In this document: one piece after another, positions 7,409 to 18,023 of the stretch | How the letters are laid out: each line of letters opens with the position of its first letter | How positions within the stretch are numbered: position 1 is the stretch's first letter | DNA from: Arsukibacterium indicum | GTDB lineage: Bacteria > Pseudomonadota > Gammaproteobacteria > Enterobacterales > Alteromonadaceae | Reading direction: 5' to 3' | DNA: 64,000 nucleotides | NCBI RefSeq assembly: GCF_019100565.1 | Contig: NZ_JAHRID010000001.1 | Location: 1 to 64,000 of the forward strand | Notes under the pieces: model-generated | Database searches by the model: none | What the model saw: only the letters and a program-made list of their open reading frames with translations | What the model was told of the DNA's origin: nothing | Made by a program: the position numbers and the translations under genes

Positions 7409-8662
7409 CTATAACGCGAAATGATTAGAAAGTGCCTGAAAAAATCGATATTCATCAAGGCCGGCCCGATACAGTGGTTTCGGTTGAGCCGCCCACTGCA
7501 CCACCACTAACTTAGTGGCAGGATCAACAAACACATACTGGCCAAAAATGCCCTCGGCTGCATAGCTGTTGCCATGCATCGGCCATAGCATATAACCATA
7601 ATTTACCTTATTGCCACCTATTACCTGCGGTGTACTGGCAGCGCTCATCCACCCCGCTGGTAGCACGCGCTGCGCCCTGCCATTAATGTTAATTACACCA
7701 TCGTTGAGCATAAACAGGCCAAAACGGCCGTAATCTCTGAGGGTCGCCGACAAACCACTACCACCTACTTCCAGGCCACCTGTTGATTGCAGCCACCAGT
7801 TGGCATCGCTTTCCATGCCAAGCGGCACCCAGATTTTCTCAGATAAATACTCAGCTACCGGTTTACCGGTCGCAGCGCGAACCAGCGCACCCGCAACCTG
7901 AGTTTCACCGGTACTGTAGTTCCAGACAGTTCCCGGTGCAGCTGCTCTGGGCAGTGACGCCATTAAGTCAAGCACCGCACCGGGCTTGCCGCTAATTTGT
8001 GCTTCCAGCATCCGCCGCCGGTCCGACGCCGGGTTAGTATAGGTTTCATTCCAGGCCACGCCCGAGCTCATCTGCAGGATTTGCCGCACCGTGACGCCAT
8101 CATAAGCGGTGCCTTTAAAACGCGGCAGGTAGTTAACAATGTTATCGTCGATACTTTTTATATAACCGTCATGAATTGCTGCACCAATTAAAACAGCCGT
8201 TATCGATTTTACCACCGACATTGACATCCAGCGGCTATGCTGGCTATTACCCAGCAGGTACTTTTCAAACTTAATTTCACCATCGTGAATAATCAGCATA
8301 CCGCTAACCCGGTTCATCGCCAGCACATCGTATAAATCGTAGGTCTGATCACCAACGGTGTAGCTAAAACCCTGCAATGGTTGGTCACTTACCGGAATGT
8401 CGCTAATCGTCTCACCACGCGCTACCTGTCGGGTTGGAAACAAGCGGTCGATATTACGAAAGGTGTTTACCTGAATATCCGGATACAGCTTGCCATCATA
8501 CACCTCCCGCACGGTACCGATGGGCTCGTTGGCATGGTGGTAGGCTGACTCTAAGCTGTACTTTGTTTCTGTGACGCCTGCTGTTTCTGTTGCACTGGCG
8601 AGGCTACTGCAGTTGAGCAGAGTCGCTGACAAAACGAGTGTTATAAGTCGGGAGATAAACAT
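7409..8662 (-). CDS. Serine hydrolase of the beta-lactamase/esterase VIII superfamily
   Basis: This is a 417-residue exported enzyme. The signal peptide ends near ASA; the Cys at 18 is preceded by Asn and does not make a lipobox. The catalytic SxxK motif is SVVK at 149-152 inside WMSMSVVKS. The second motif Tyr is in NYST (Tyr249), as in class C beta-lactamases, DD-peptidases and family VIII esterases. The third motif is not the usual KTG. Related proteins hydrolyse esters or cell-wall peptides; antibiotic resistance is not implied. A membrane-protein gene lies 51 bases upstream on the same strand and may be co-transcribed. Confidence 0.85.
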   Translation of the reverse strand: MFISRLITLVLSATLLNCSSLASATETAGVTETKYSLESAYHHANEPIGTVREVYDGKLYPDIQVNTFRNIDRLFPTRQVARGETISDIPVSDQPLQGFSYTVGDQTYDLYDVLAMNRVSGMLIIHDGEIKFEKYLLGNSQHSRWMSMSVVKSITAVLIGAAIHDGYIKSIDDNIVNYLPRFKGTAYDGVTVRQILQMSSGVAWNETYTNPASDRRRMLEAQISGKPGAVLDLMASLPRAAAPGTVWNYSTGETQVAGALVRAATGKPVAEYLSEKIWVPLGMESDANWWLQSTGGLEVGGSGLSATLRDYGRFGLFMLNDGVININGRAQRVLPAGWMSAASTPQVIGGNKVNYGYMLWPMHGNSYAAEGIFGQYVFVDPATKLVVVQWAAQPKPLYRAGLDEYRFFQALSNHFAL

Positions 8663-8713
8663 ACGGTACTACTCCTTATTAAATCATCTGCGGGCGAGAT
8701 CAAAAACAGGCTT

Positions 8714-9136
8714 TTACAGTCTGGCCGGCCGGTACAGGGCGGTGCCCAGTATTAATATAAAGCAGGTTAACACAAAGGCCTTATTTACAAACCAGTTAGT
8801 ACGCCAGATGGTCCAGTCTGGCTCGGCCAGAAACCAGGCGAACAGCGTGCAGATAATGACAATTTCAATAACGGCCATGCCAATGGCCAGTGCCCTGGTA
8901 TAGGGCGGGCGTGCCAGCAGCGCCCAACCAAGCCAGATATGGGCTATCGGCCATAAGTCCCAGTAAATATAGCGCGTTAGCGGCTCACCGTAGGCCAGCG
9001 AATAGACGATTGGGAATAGATATTTAATAAACAGCGTCCAGGCCGCAAGGATAAACAGCAGATGAGCCAGAAAGCTAATCCAGCCACCAACAGCGTGCTG
9101 GTTTGGCTCAACTGAAAATCGCTCTGATTGGTTCAT
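8714..9136 (-). CDS. Small integral membrane protein, unknown function
   Basis: I do not recognise this 140-residue protein. It has four predicted membrane helices (about 18-40, 60-77, 82-104 and 114-134) and short Trp/Tyr-rich loops between them, with a basic C-terminal end (YRPARL). No motif suggests an enzyme. It precedes the serine hydrolase by 51 bases on the same strand, so the two may form a unit. The ATG is at 9136; the next gene upstream ends at a terminator, so transcription must start in the gap 9137-9210. Confidence 0.6.
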   Translation of the reverse strand: MNQSERFSVEPNQHAVGGWISFLAHLLFILAAWTLFIKYLFPIVYSLAYGEPLTRYIYWDLWPIAHIWLGWALLARPPYTRALAIGMAVIEIVIICTLFAWFLAEPDWTIWRTNWFVNKAFVLTCFILILGTALYRPARL

Positions 9137-9210
9137 AGCAAATTGACTTTCATAAGTCTGATTAAATACATATCAACTAAGCATAGAGCAATTGCGCACT
9201 GATAAGTATA

Positions 9211-9237
9211 AAAAAGGCCAGCGAGATGCTGGCCTTT
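9211..9237 (-). terminator. Strong intrinsic terminator after the DUF1338 gene
   Basis: A perfect 10-bp stem (AAAGGCCAGC at 9213-9222 with GCTGGCCTTT at 9228-9237, five-base loop) is followed on the minus strand by a run of Ts. It lies 30 bases past the DUF1338 stop codon and closes the aminotransferase-astA-DUF1338 operon. Confidence 0.85.
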
Positions 9238-9267
9238 GAAAAATTTAAAGTACTTTAAGAACGTCGT

Positions 9268-10071
9268 TTACCGCGCATTAGTACTTTCAAAAATCTTATC
9301 GGCTGATGCAGCGACAAAACCGCTGTACAGCATGCCGCAGCTTAATGGATAACGGCGGGCGAACTCGTAAAAGCAGCTTGGAATAGTGGCTACGGTATCG
9401 CTGAACTGTACCGGGTGTAAATCCGCCAGAGTGGATGACTGCTCTAAGTACACTTCTGGCGTGCCTTTAATTTCGCCGCCTGAGGTGTTCAGTAAAAAGC
9501 CGGCTTGTTTCAGCTCAGTATTCACCTGCTCAAGGCTATCGAAACTGGCCAGCTCGTTAACACTGACGGTAAAGTGGTTGGCACGGTAACCCCAGGCCGC
9601 AACCCAGGCGGCGTATTCGCTTTCTGCCAGCAGCTTTTCATAAGTAGCCTGGCTTACCTGCCAGTGGGTGCCGCTGTATAAAAAGTTATCTGCCGTTACG
9701 GCTTCTGCCGGGATTTGCGCAACCAGTTCAGTGATGGTATCACGTAAATAAGCCGAACACTTGTCGAGTAACAGCTCAGAGATAAACACTTTCGGCTGAT
9801 TGCGATCCGGATGTTCATAATGTTTGGCATACAGTTTTTTGGCTTCAAAATGATATTCGCCACACTCTTCATAACCCAAAGCCAGAAAATGCGCAGCCAG
9901 TTTGTCCAGGCCTACTTTTTCCAGGTTAAAGGTTCGTAGCGCGATATGATCGTTTATCACATCATCCTGTTGTGACGAACCCAGCAGCTGGTGCACTTTT
10001 TTGGCCGACGGCGTTACCGCTACATAGTCTTGCCATAAGTTGGCGAACAGGGCATTTACATCAGTGTGCAT
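9268..10071 (-). CDS. DUF1338 metalloenzyme (2-oxoadipate dioxygenase/decarboxylase family)
   Basis: This 267-residue protein belongs to DUF1338, the family of the Fe(II) enzyme HglS (2-oxoadipate to 2-hydroxyglutarate in lysine breakdown) and E. coli YdcJ. Putative metal ligands are His42 (in DHIALRTF), His166 (in NHFTV) and Glu236 (in CFYEFARR). Arg46, four residues after the first His, is placed like the substrate-binding Arg of HglS. It is far shorter than HglS, so the substrate may differ. It is the third gene of a unit with argD/astC and astA, which suggests a 2-oxo acid from arginine or ornithine breakdown as substrate (inference). A strong terminator follows. Confidence 0.8.
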   Translation of the reverse strand: MHTDVNALFANLWQDYVAVTPSAKKVHQLLGSSQQDDVINDHIALRTFNLEKVGLDKLAAHFLALGYEECGEYHFEAKKLYAKHYEHPDRNQPKVFISELLLDKCSAYLRDTITELVAQIPAEAVTADNFLYSGTHWQVSQATYEKLLAESEYAAWVAAWGYRANHFTVSVNELASFDSLEQVNTELKQAGFLLNTSGGEIKGTPEVYLEQSSTLADLHPVQFSDTVATIPSCFYEFARRYPLSCGMLYSGFVAASADKIFESTNAR

Positions 10072-10163
10072 ATCTACTCCGGTTTAGGTCTAATCACAAT
10101 GTTTAAAACGTTAATTTAATAAGCCTGAATTTATGGTGCGCAGTATACTGCAATACCAGTGCG

Positions 10164-11204
10164 TCAGGCCTGATCCAGATTAATAAATCGGGCCATTTGG
10201 CCATCACTTAGCTGCAGAATTTCTGCCAGCTGCGGGCTGATAATCAGGCTATTGCTCTGCTCATCAAAACGGGCGCCCTTACCAAAGCTGGCCCGAAAAT
10301 CTTTAATCGCGGTATTGGCCACGGCCAGGGTGTATTCGCCCTGCGCCTGCTCCGCGCTCGCAGCCACTTTAACCGGCACTTTTCTGCTGGCAGCGACGGA
10401 TTTAATCTGATGCAACGGTGCTTCAACCGTTGGTCCGGCATCAAATAAATCAATATAACCACGATGGGTAAAACCTTCTTTTTCCAGCATTCTCAGCGCA
10501 GGTTTGGTGTTTTCATGAACCTGACCAATTACCGCCTGAGCACTGTCGGGCAACAAGCCAACGTAGATCGGGTGGCGTGGCATCAGCTCAGCAATAAAAG
10601 CTTTTTTACCCACACCAATCAGCTGGTCGGCCTTTGGGAAATCGATGGTTAAAAACAGTTTTTGCAGCCAGTTCCAGAATGGTGGCTGGCCGTCTTTATC
10701 GGCAGCGCCGCGCATTTCGGCAATCACTTTGCTGGCAAAGCGCTCTGGGTGCTCGGCCATAAATAAAAACCGCACCTTAGATAAAAAGCGCCCGGCATGG
10801 TTACGCCGGTAGCTTTCGCGCAGGAACAGGGTACAAATTTCTGACGCGCCGGTGTAATCGTTACACAGGGTTAAGGTGCGCAGCTGGTTCATCACGTTCA
10901 GCTCAGCACTATGGTGAATAACCGTGTTCTGCTGAAAATGATACAGCGGGGTTTGCAGGCCTACTGCCGCTTCAATACCGGTAGTACCGACGATTTCACC
11001 GTTAGCGGTGTCTTCCAGCACAAACAAATAGCCCTGATCACCAGGCGCCGTTACGTCGGCATTAAAGCTCTGCTCGGCATGCTTTATTTTCTGGGTTAAG
11101 CGGCCATCGTGCACCGGCAAAGACGTAAAGCCATGACCGGATTCAATGGCAATTTGCTTTAGCGCTGCAAAATCAGCGGAAGTAATAGGCCTGATAACCA
11201 ACAT
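10164..11204 (-). CDS. astA: Arginine N-succinyltransferase
   Basis: This is the 346-residue first enzyme of the arginine succinyltransferase (AST) pathway, transferring succinyl from succinyl-CoA to the alpha-amino group of arginine in the cytosol. The family's MLVIRPITSADFAAL start, GTTGIEAAVG in the N-terminal GNAT-like half and the FFDAGP-type segment (here LFDAGPTVEA) near residue 255 identify it. Length fits AstA. Its ATG lies three bases after the aminotransferase stop, so the two are translationally coupled. The other AST genes (astB, astD, astE) are not in the window. Confidence 0.92.
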   Translation of the reverse strand: MLVIRPITSADFAALKQIAIESGHGFTSLPVHDGRLTQKIKHAEQSFNADVTAPGDQGYLFVLEDTANGEIVGTTGIEAAVGLQTPLYHFQQNTVIHHSAELNVMNQLRTLTLCNDYTGASEICTLFLRESYRRNHAGRFLSKVRFLFMAEHPERFASKVIAEMRGAADKDGQPPFWNWLQKLFLTIDFPKADQLIGVGKKAFIAELMPRHPIYVGLLPDSAQAVIGQVHENTKPALRMLEKEGFTHRGYIDLFDAGPTVEAPLHQIKSVAASRKVPVKVAASAEQAQGEYTLAVANTAIKDFRASFGKGARFDEQSNSLIISPQLAEILQLSDGQMARFINLDQA

Positions 11205-11207
11205 AAT

Positions 11208-12521
<1,314 letters not shown>

Positions 12522-12526
12522 TCATT

Positions 12527-12548
12527 ATTAACAATTTAATAGGTTAAT
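12527..12548. promoter_or_regulatory. Candidate operator between argD and the Lrp-type gene
   Basis: An inverted repeat ATTAAC (12527-12532) and GTTAAT (12543-12548), arms six bases and spacer ten bases, sits in the AT-rich divergent region, 30 bases before the regulator start. Size and AT richness fit an Lrp/AsnC or ArgR-type site, but no consensus match is strong enough to name the protein. Confidence 0.35.
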
Positions 12549-12577
12549 ACGTCATTTTGACGGAAGGATTTAGCAAA

Positions 12578-13042
12578 TTGCCAGAATATCCCCTGAAAAG
12601 TGCTAATAGAAGCGCCATTAGCAAAGAAGATGAAAAGCTGATAGCGGTATTACAGCATAACGCCCGGGCCAGTATTTCTGATTTAGCCCGTCAGCTCAGC
12701 GTGTCACGCTCTACCGTGCAAACCCGGCTGCAAAAGCTGGAATTAAGTGGTGTCATCAAAGGCTACACAGTAGAGTATGGTGATGCGTATTTAGCCACCC
12801 TGGTGGCAGCACACGTCAGTATTAAAGTGCGCCAGAAACTAACAGCCCGCACCAATATTGAACTGAAACAAATACCACAGGTAGCGGCACTGTATGCGAT
12901 TAGCGGCGAGTATGATTTGATAGCTATTGTCCAGGCGCAGAATACCGAACAGCTCAGCCATATTCTGGACGATATTGGCAACCTGGAAGGGGTGGAACGC
13001 ACCACCTCTTCGGTTATTCTGGAAACTAAATTTAAGCGCTAA
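12578..13042 (+). CDS. Lrp/AsnC family transcriptional regulator
   Basis: The 154-residue product has an N-terminal winged HTH (about residues 15-65: EDEKLIAVLQ, ISDLARQLSVSRSTVQTRLQKLE, GVIKGY) and a C-terminal RAM/AsnC effector domain ending SSVILETKFKR. These regulators bind amino acids and act as dimers to octamers. The frame is open from a TTG at 12557, but the TTG at 12578 has GGAAGGA nine bases before it and is preferred. The divergent argD-astA-DUF1338 operon is the natural target, with arginine or a related amino acid as effector (inference). The chrA gene follows after 10 bases. Confidence 0.88.
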   Translation: MPEYPLKSANRSAISKEDEKLIAVLQHNARASISDLARQLSVSRSTVQTRLQKLELSGVIKGYTVEYGDAYLATLVAAHVSIKVRQKLTARTNIELKQIPQVAALYAISGEYDLIAIVQAQNTEQLSHILDDIGNLEGVERTTSSVILETKFKR

Positions 13043-13052
13043 GGAACGACAG

Positions 13053-14393
13053 ATGTCAAACCAGCAAACTCAGGTCAGTCTGCGCGAAGCCTTTTTGTAC
13101 TGGCTGAAACTGGGTTTTATCAGCTTTGGTGGCCCGGCTGGTCAGCTGGGCATGATGCATCAGGAACTGGTGGAAAAGCGGCGCTGGCTATCTGAAACAC
13201 GGTTTTTGCATGCCTTAAATTACACCATGTTGCTACCGGGGCCGGAAGCACAGCAACTGGCGACTTATATCGGCTGGCTGCTGCATGGTAAACGCGGCGC
13301 CTTTATTGCCGGGGGGCTGTTTATTCTGCCCTCTTTCTTTATTTTGTCGTTACTCGCCTGGTTATACCTGGCACACGGTGATTTACCGCTGCTACAAGGT
13401 GTGCTGTATGGCATAAAGCCAGCCGTTACTGCCATAGTGTTGTTCGCTGCCTGGCGACTAGCGAAGAAAACCCTGCACAGCCCCGCTTTGATACTGCTGG
13501 CACTGTGGGCCTTAGTGGCCATTGCCGGCTTTAATGTGCCCTTTCCGCTGATTATTTTAACAGCTGCGCTAACCGGGTGGATTTTGTTGAAGTGGTTTCC
13601 AGCGCAGCTTAAGGCGCCAGCAACTCAGCACTCAACAACAGCGCAAGCAGCCAGCACTGCGCAAACCGCAGCCATTATTAATGACGACAGTGCATCACCT
13701 GCTGTACAGCGCTTTAGCTTGCGCAAACTGGTAATGGCAGTGGCAATAGGCATCGCCATCTGGCTGGTGGCAATTGGTGTGCTGACTGCTATTTATGGCT
13801 GGCACAGCACCCAAACGCAGTTGGCCTGGTTTTTTACTAAGGCTGCACTGCTGACTTTTGGCGGCGCCTATGCAGTATTGCCCTATGTTTATCAGGCAAC
13901 GGTAGAGCAATATCAGTGGTTAACTGCACTGCAAATGATCGATGGTCTGGCGCTGGGTGAAAGTACACCAGGGCCGCTGATTATGGTGGTGACCTTTGTC
14001 GGCTTTGTCGCGGGCTGGAGCCAGCAAATATTTGGCCCCGACAGCCTGGTTCAGGCCGGGTTTATCGCAGCAGCCATCGTTACCTTTTTCACTTTTCTGC
14101 CATCGTTTGTATTTATTATTGCCGGCGCCCCCCTGGTAGAAGCCAGTCGGCAGCAAGCCGTTTTTACCGGGCCATTAACCGCGATAACCGCTGCAGTAGT
14201 TGGTGTTATTGTTAACCTGGCTTTGTTTTTTGGCTATTTTGTATTGTGGCCGGCAGGCTTTAGCGGCCAATTTGATGCTATTGCTTTGCTGCTGGGCGTT
14301 ATATCTGCAATCGCGCTGTTTAAATTTAAACAAAGCATTATGCGGGTGCTGGCAGCAGCAGCCGTTCCCGGCGTGCTGCTTAGTTTGATCTAA
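13053..14393 (+). CDS. chrA: Chromate transporter, two-domain ChrA
   Basis: This is a 446-residue inner-membrane protein of the CHR family with two homologous halves. The N-half has GFISFGGPAGQLG and MLLPGPEAQQLA; the C-half has LTFGGAYAVLPY and GESTPGPLIMVV. The halves are separated by an Ala/Thr/Gln-rich linker around residues 195-225. Long ChrA proteins export chromate, probably with proton exchange. The ATG at 13053 has AAGGA eight bases upstream; longer forms run back into the Lrp gene and are rejected. It may be read through from the Lrp-type gene. No chrB is present, so chromate may not be the physiological substrate. Confidence 0.88.
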   Translation: MSNQQTQVSLREAFLYWLKLGFISFGGPAGQLGMMHQELVEKRRWLSETRFLHALNYTMLLPGPEAQQLATYIGWLLHGKRGAFIAGGLFILPSFFILSLLAWLYLAHGDLPLLQGVLYGIKPAVTAIVLFAAWRLAKKTLHSPALILLALWALVAIAGFNVPFPLIILTAALTGWILLKWFPAQLKAPATQHSTTAQAASTAQTAAIINDDSASPAVQRFSLRKLVMAVAIGIAIWLVAIGVLTAIYGWHSTQTQLAWFFTKAALLTFGGAYAVLPYVYQATVEQYQWLTALQMIDGLALGESTPGPLIMVVTFVGFVAGWSQQIFGPDSLVQAGFIAAAIVTFFTFLPSFVFIIAGAPLVEASRQQAVFTGPLTAITAAVVGVIVNLALFFGYFVLWPAGFSGQFDAIALLLGVISAIALFKFKQSIMRVLAAAAVPGVLLSLI

Positions 14394-16414
14394 GGTTTGC
14401 TCTGATGCCTTAGCAGGGTAACAGTTGGTGGCCGCTGCTGTTGCCATACGGCTGGTGTCGCTTTTAAATAATCAATCATCGCTGCAGCCGCGACTTTGCA
14501 ATCAACTTCTGCTGTTTTACATGGCAGACCGCCAGCATGCTGGTAGTGCGGCATAAATGCCTGCTGGCCACTGCTGTCGGTGATCGCATCTACCCGCTTC
14601 AGCGGATAAATAGTCAGTTGCTGCTTTGCAATAATAACATCAATCCGATCAGTACTTTGTTGCTGAACTTGCTGCAGCCGTTGCCAGCCATCATTGCCAT
14701 TGGCTAAATAGTTAGTGGTCGCCAGGCTGTAACTCTGGTCAGGCTCAATATCCTGCCAACTGTCACCTTTACGCCATTGCAATTGCTCCAGCATCGCTTC
14801 GCCAGCAGTATTCTCAATGGCGACATAGCGAATATGGCTGCCGTACGGAAATTTACCGGCATGCGCTCCCTCGGGTAAGGTAGCACTGATCACCTGCTGC
14901 AGTAACTCACTAAGTTCTTTGCCGGTTAGTGTCAGAATACTAAGCGGCGTATCAAAAGGAAGAACTTCAAGTCGGATATGGCCTTCATAAATAGCACCTG
15001 CCGCCAGATCTGCCCGGATATTACCGGCGCCAATCAGGGTGAAATCAACCTGACGCCCGGTTTTAGCGCGCACGGCCGGCTGATTAAGCCAGTAATACAT
15101 TGCATCGGTGATGTGACCAGCAAGTTGAGAACCATGTTGGTCGCTGCCGCCGGTACCCGGCAACCGTACATGGGATATTGTTTGCTCGGTTACACTGATT
15201 TGTTCACCATAAGCCTTTTGTACTGCCGGCAGGTAAACATCATTTAATACCTGACGAATTTGCGGATGCTCTTCAGTAATTGCCGTACGTGTTAGCTGGC
15301 TGATATAACTTTCAGTGGCTGCCTGCTCTGCCTGAGCAATCCGGCTGGCCTCACTGCGCAGTGCCAGCTGAAAATAATCGCGGCTGGCCAGAATGGTATT
15401 CTCGCCGTCGCACTGCCGTAACCGGCCAGCGTTATCAAAAATAAGCTGCGCGGCTCCCACCGCCTGAGCAAACTGGCCGGCCTGAACGATGCACGTCTGG
15501 CCGATACCATCCGGGTTAGCAATAAGCGCGGCATAAGGCGGCTGCTGGCCCAGATACCACTGCCGGAAATCGCCCAGTAAGCTGTGTGAGTGGCCACCGA
15601 CAATAACATCAATGCCATTAACCTGATTAGCCAGTGTTAAATCGCGCTGATGCCCTAAATGGGTTAAGGCAATAATGTGGTTGATGCCCTGCGCTTGCAG
15701 ATAATCCACTGTTGCCTGCGCTGATGCTACCTCAGCAGCAAATACCAGCTCACCAGTAGCGGGCACCATGCCACGCATGTCTTCCAGCGCCAGACCAAAT
15801 ACTGCGACAGTGGTTTTACCCATAGCATCTTCGATAGTTGCCACCGATTTAAGCTCGCTGCCGTCCAATACAAATAACTGATATGCTTTAAAATTATTAA
15901 CAGCAGCTAACGCCGGCTCAGCCCGGGCATCCACGTTGGCGGCCAGCAGCGGAAAATTGATATTGGCAGCAAAATCAGCAAGTTTTGCCAGGCCGATGTC
16001 AAATTCATGATTGCCAAGCGCCATCGCATCAAGTTCCATCCGGTTTAAAATATCGATATTAATTTTCTGTTCAAACAGTTCGAAGTAGGCGCTGCCTTTA
16101 AAGGCATCACCCCCGTGTAAAAATAACGATGGAACCCCGTTAGTCCTCGCCTCTGCCCGTAATTGCTGCGCTTTAGTTAATAGCCGTGGGTGGCCGCCAA
16201 TAAAGGTATAAAGTGGCGCACCATCCGGACCCTGAACTTTGGCCGGAGTTGGATCAAATTGAGAGTGAGTGTCATTAATATGCACTAAAGTAAGTTTTAG
16301 GCCGGCTTCCGATGAGGTGTCGGTATCTGAAGCAAGCTGGCCGGCGCAACCGCTGATAACTGCACAAGCAGATAGCGTCGCAATTAACGTTGTAACACGC
16401 TGAGAAAACAACAT
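14390..16414 (-). CDS. UshA-like 5'-nucleotidase/cyclic phosphodiesterase lipoprotein
   Basis: The 674-residue protein has an N-terminal calcineurin-type metallophosphatase domain (HINDTHSQFD, GGDAFKGS, GNHEFDIG, THLGHQRD, GGHSHS supplying the two-metal ligands). Its C-terminal 5'-nucleotidase domain includes GAGNIRADLAAG and the substrate-stacking region. The ATG at 16414 gives MLFSQRV and a lipobox ISGC, so it is a membrane-anchored envelope enzyme that dephosphorylates nucleotides for nucleoside and phosphate salvage. The longer frame to 16480 would bury the signal peptide. Its stop overlaps the convergent chrA stop by four bases. Confidence 0.88.
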   Translation of the reverse strand: MLFSQRVTTLIATLSACAVISGCAGQLASDTDTSSEAGLKLTLVHINDTHSQFDPTPAKVQGPDGAPLYTFIGGHPRLLTKAQQLRAEARTNGVPSLFLHGGDAFKGSAYFELFEQKINIDILNRMELDAMALGNHEFDIGLAKLADFAANINFPLLAANVDARAEPALAAVNNFKAYQLFVLDGSELKSVATIEDAMGKTTVAVFGLALEDMRGMVPATGELVFAAEVASAQATVDYLQAQGINHIIALTHLGHQRDLTLANQVNGIDVIVGGHSHSLLGDFRQWYLGQQPPYAALIANPDGIGQTCIVQAGQFAQAVGAAQLIFDNAGRLRQCDGENTILASRDYFQLALRSEASRIAQAEQAATESYISQLTRTAITEEHPQIRQVLNDVYLPAVQKAYGEQISVTEQTISHVRLPGTGGSDQHGSQLAGHITDAMYYWLNQPAVRAKTGRQVDFTLIGAGNIRADLAAGAIYEGHIRLEVLPFDTPLSILTLTGKELSELLQQVISATLPEGAHAGKFPYGSHIRYVAIENTAGEAMLEQLQWRKGDSWQDIEPDQSYSLATTNYLANGNDGWQRLQQVQQQSTDRIDVIIAKQQLTIYPLKRVDAITDSSGQQAFMPHYQHAGGLPCKTAEVDCKVAAAAMIDYLKATPAVWQQQRPPTVTLLRHQSKP

Positions 16415-16533
16415 AAACAGGTCCGTTTCGCCAAACTGATAACTTGCGATCACCTTAAGCACAATTATCGTCAAGCTCAAGAAAATAGTGAAAAACTGGT
16501 AGATTTGTTTAGCAGTACCATGCCAGCTGGCAA

Positions 16534-17955
16534 CTAATGCCAGGCAACCTGGCTTCGCCCCTGCTGTTTGGCACGGTATAGCGCAGCATCCGCCCGTTCA
16601 AACAGACTGTGGAAATTATCACCTTGCTGCAGTGCTGCTACCCCAAAACTGGCAGACACAGTTAGCTGCTTTGTTATCTCAATTTGCAGCAAACTTTCAA
16701 TGATCCGGTTACCAATAGCGACCACGGCCTCTTTCGCTGTATTCGGTAACACCACCACAAACTCATCGCCGCCGTAGCGACCAATAAGATCTGCCGGCCT
16801 TAACATCTGCTGGGCGTGCTGACAGGCTTGCCGCAGCACCTCGTCGCCGACACTGTGGCCATACTGATCATTGATCTGCTTAAAGTGATCAATATCAAAC
16901 ACCATAAAGCATAATGGTTCGTTTTGCTGCAGACTTCGCCTGATCTCTAAGTCTGCCCGTTGCTGTAAATAACTTCTGGATGCAACCTGGGTTAAGGTGT
17001 CTGTTGCTGCCACCATGCGCAACTGATTATTTGAAGCCATTAGTGCTGGTACAGTCAGGCCAAATAATGCGTTAGCCGCGATGACGTTTATCGCGAACTG
17101 ATACACCATAACGTTATCCATCAGCCCGAATAAATTAACCAGCAAAGCAATCATAAAACTGGTTAGCGCCAGACTTAGCACAGTAATAAACGGGGTTTCG
17201 GTACAAGCAATCCACATATGGGGGATCACCAGAAAAAAGATAGCAAAGGCACTTTCTGACGAGTCACTGTACCACGCAATAACCATAGCAAGTATCAGCA
17301 TGACGATGGTCAGGCCTGATTTATATTTGAACTGGTTTGACGGCAACTTAGAGTGAGACCCAATAACACTGTGAATATTAAACTTGGTTTGCGGAAACAT
17401 ATACAGCAAAATACTGGCAAACATCGGCGCAATCACTACTACCCCGGCCATATCGCCTATCCAGAACGGCAACCAGGTTGAGGAAACGTCGGCCGCCGGC
17501 ATCAAACCGGTAAATACCAGAGAGCTAAGCACTGCTGCAGTTGCCAGTAATGAGCAGCCAACGGCAAGCACCAGAAAACTGACGACAAACAGCGGCAGAT
17601 TGTACTTTGAAACAGCAGTTAGTTTTCGAAGCGTCACCGCCCCTAAATAGTATGGAAAAATGTGGGCTAACCCAAACAGCAAACCGGCTTCCGTCAGTTG
17701 TCGGTTGCTCATATCAATATCGTACTGAACGGCCGTCCAGAAAGTAATAATAACGGCCGCAATTAAGATAGCAGGTACTGCTCTGACACCAACCACCAGC
17801 ATGGCGGCACAAGTCAGGCCAGCAACCGGGAACCAGACTGAGGCGTGCGGCGCATATTCGACCAGCAAGCCTAAAGCCCATACCCCCAGCCACAAGAAGA
17901 GCAGCAAGGCACTGCGCCAGGGTAACAACATGCTTAACTTATTAAGTAGCTGCAT
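16534..17955 (-). CDS. MASE1-type membrane diguanylate cyclase
   Basis: This 473-residue protein has about eight membrane helices in residues 10-305, resembling the MASE1 sensory domain, followed by a GGDEF domain. The active-site motif GGDEF is intact at 395-399. The inhibitory I-site RPAD is at 386-389, exactly where product feedback occurs, and the metal-binding FDIDHFKQIND is present. It should make cyclic-di-GMP from GTP in response to an unknown membrane or envelope signal. No EAL domain is attached. It seems to be a single-gene unit. Confidence 0.9.
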   Translation of the reverse strand: MQLLNKLSMLLPWRSALLLFLWLGVWALGLLVEYAPHASVWFPVAGLTCAAMLVVGVRAVPAILIAAVIITFWTAVQYDIDMSNRQLTEAGLLFGLAHIFPYYLGAVTLRKLTAVSKYNLPLFVVSFLVLAVGCSLLATAAVLSSLVFTGLMPAADVSSTWLPFWIGDMAGVVVIAPMFASILLYMFPQTKFNIHSVIGSHSKLPSNQFKYKSGLTIVMLILAMVIAWYSDSSESAFAIFFLVIPHMWIACTETPFITVLSLALTSFMIALLVNLFGLMDNVMVYQFAINVIAANALFGLTVPALMASNNQLRMVAATDTLTQVASRSYLQQRADLEIRRSLQQNEPLCFMVFDIDHFKQINDQYGHSVGDEVLRQACQHAQQMLRPADLIGRYGGDEFVVVLPNTAKEAVVAIGNRIIESLLQIEITKQLTVSASFGVAALQQGDNFHSLFERADAALYRAKQQGRSQVAWH

Positions 17956-18023
17956 TAAATTCTAGACCTGCAGCCGACCTGCAGCGCCGATAGCAGCCAG
18001 CATTTTTTTGTCGCTGCTTCGCA

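Noticed and set aside
7409-8662. Lipoprotein signal on the serine hydrolase
   Set aside because: The Cys at residue 18 follows Asn, which does not fit a lipobox; a normal cleavage after ASA is better.
12927-13052. Extended N-terminus for ChrA
   Set aside because: The extension reads through the end of the Lrp-type gene in another frame; ATG 13053 has a good ribosome site and matches the ChrA start.
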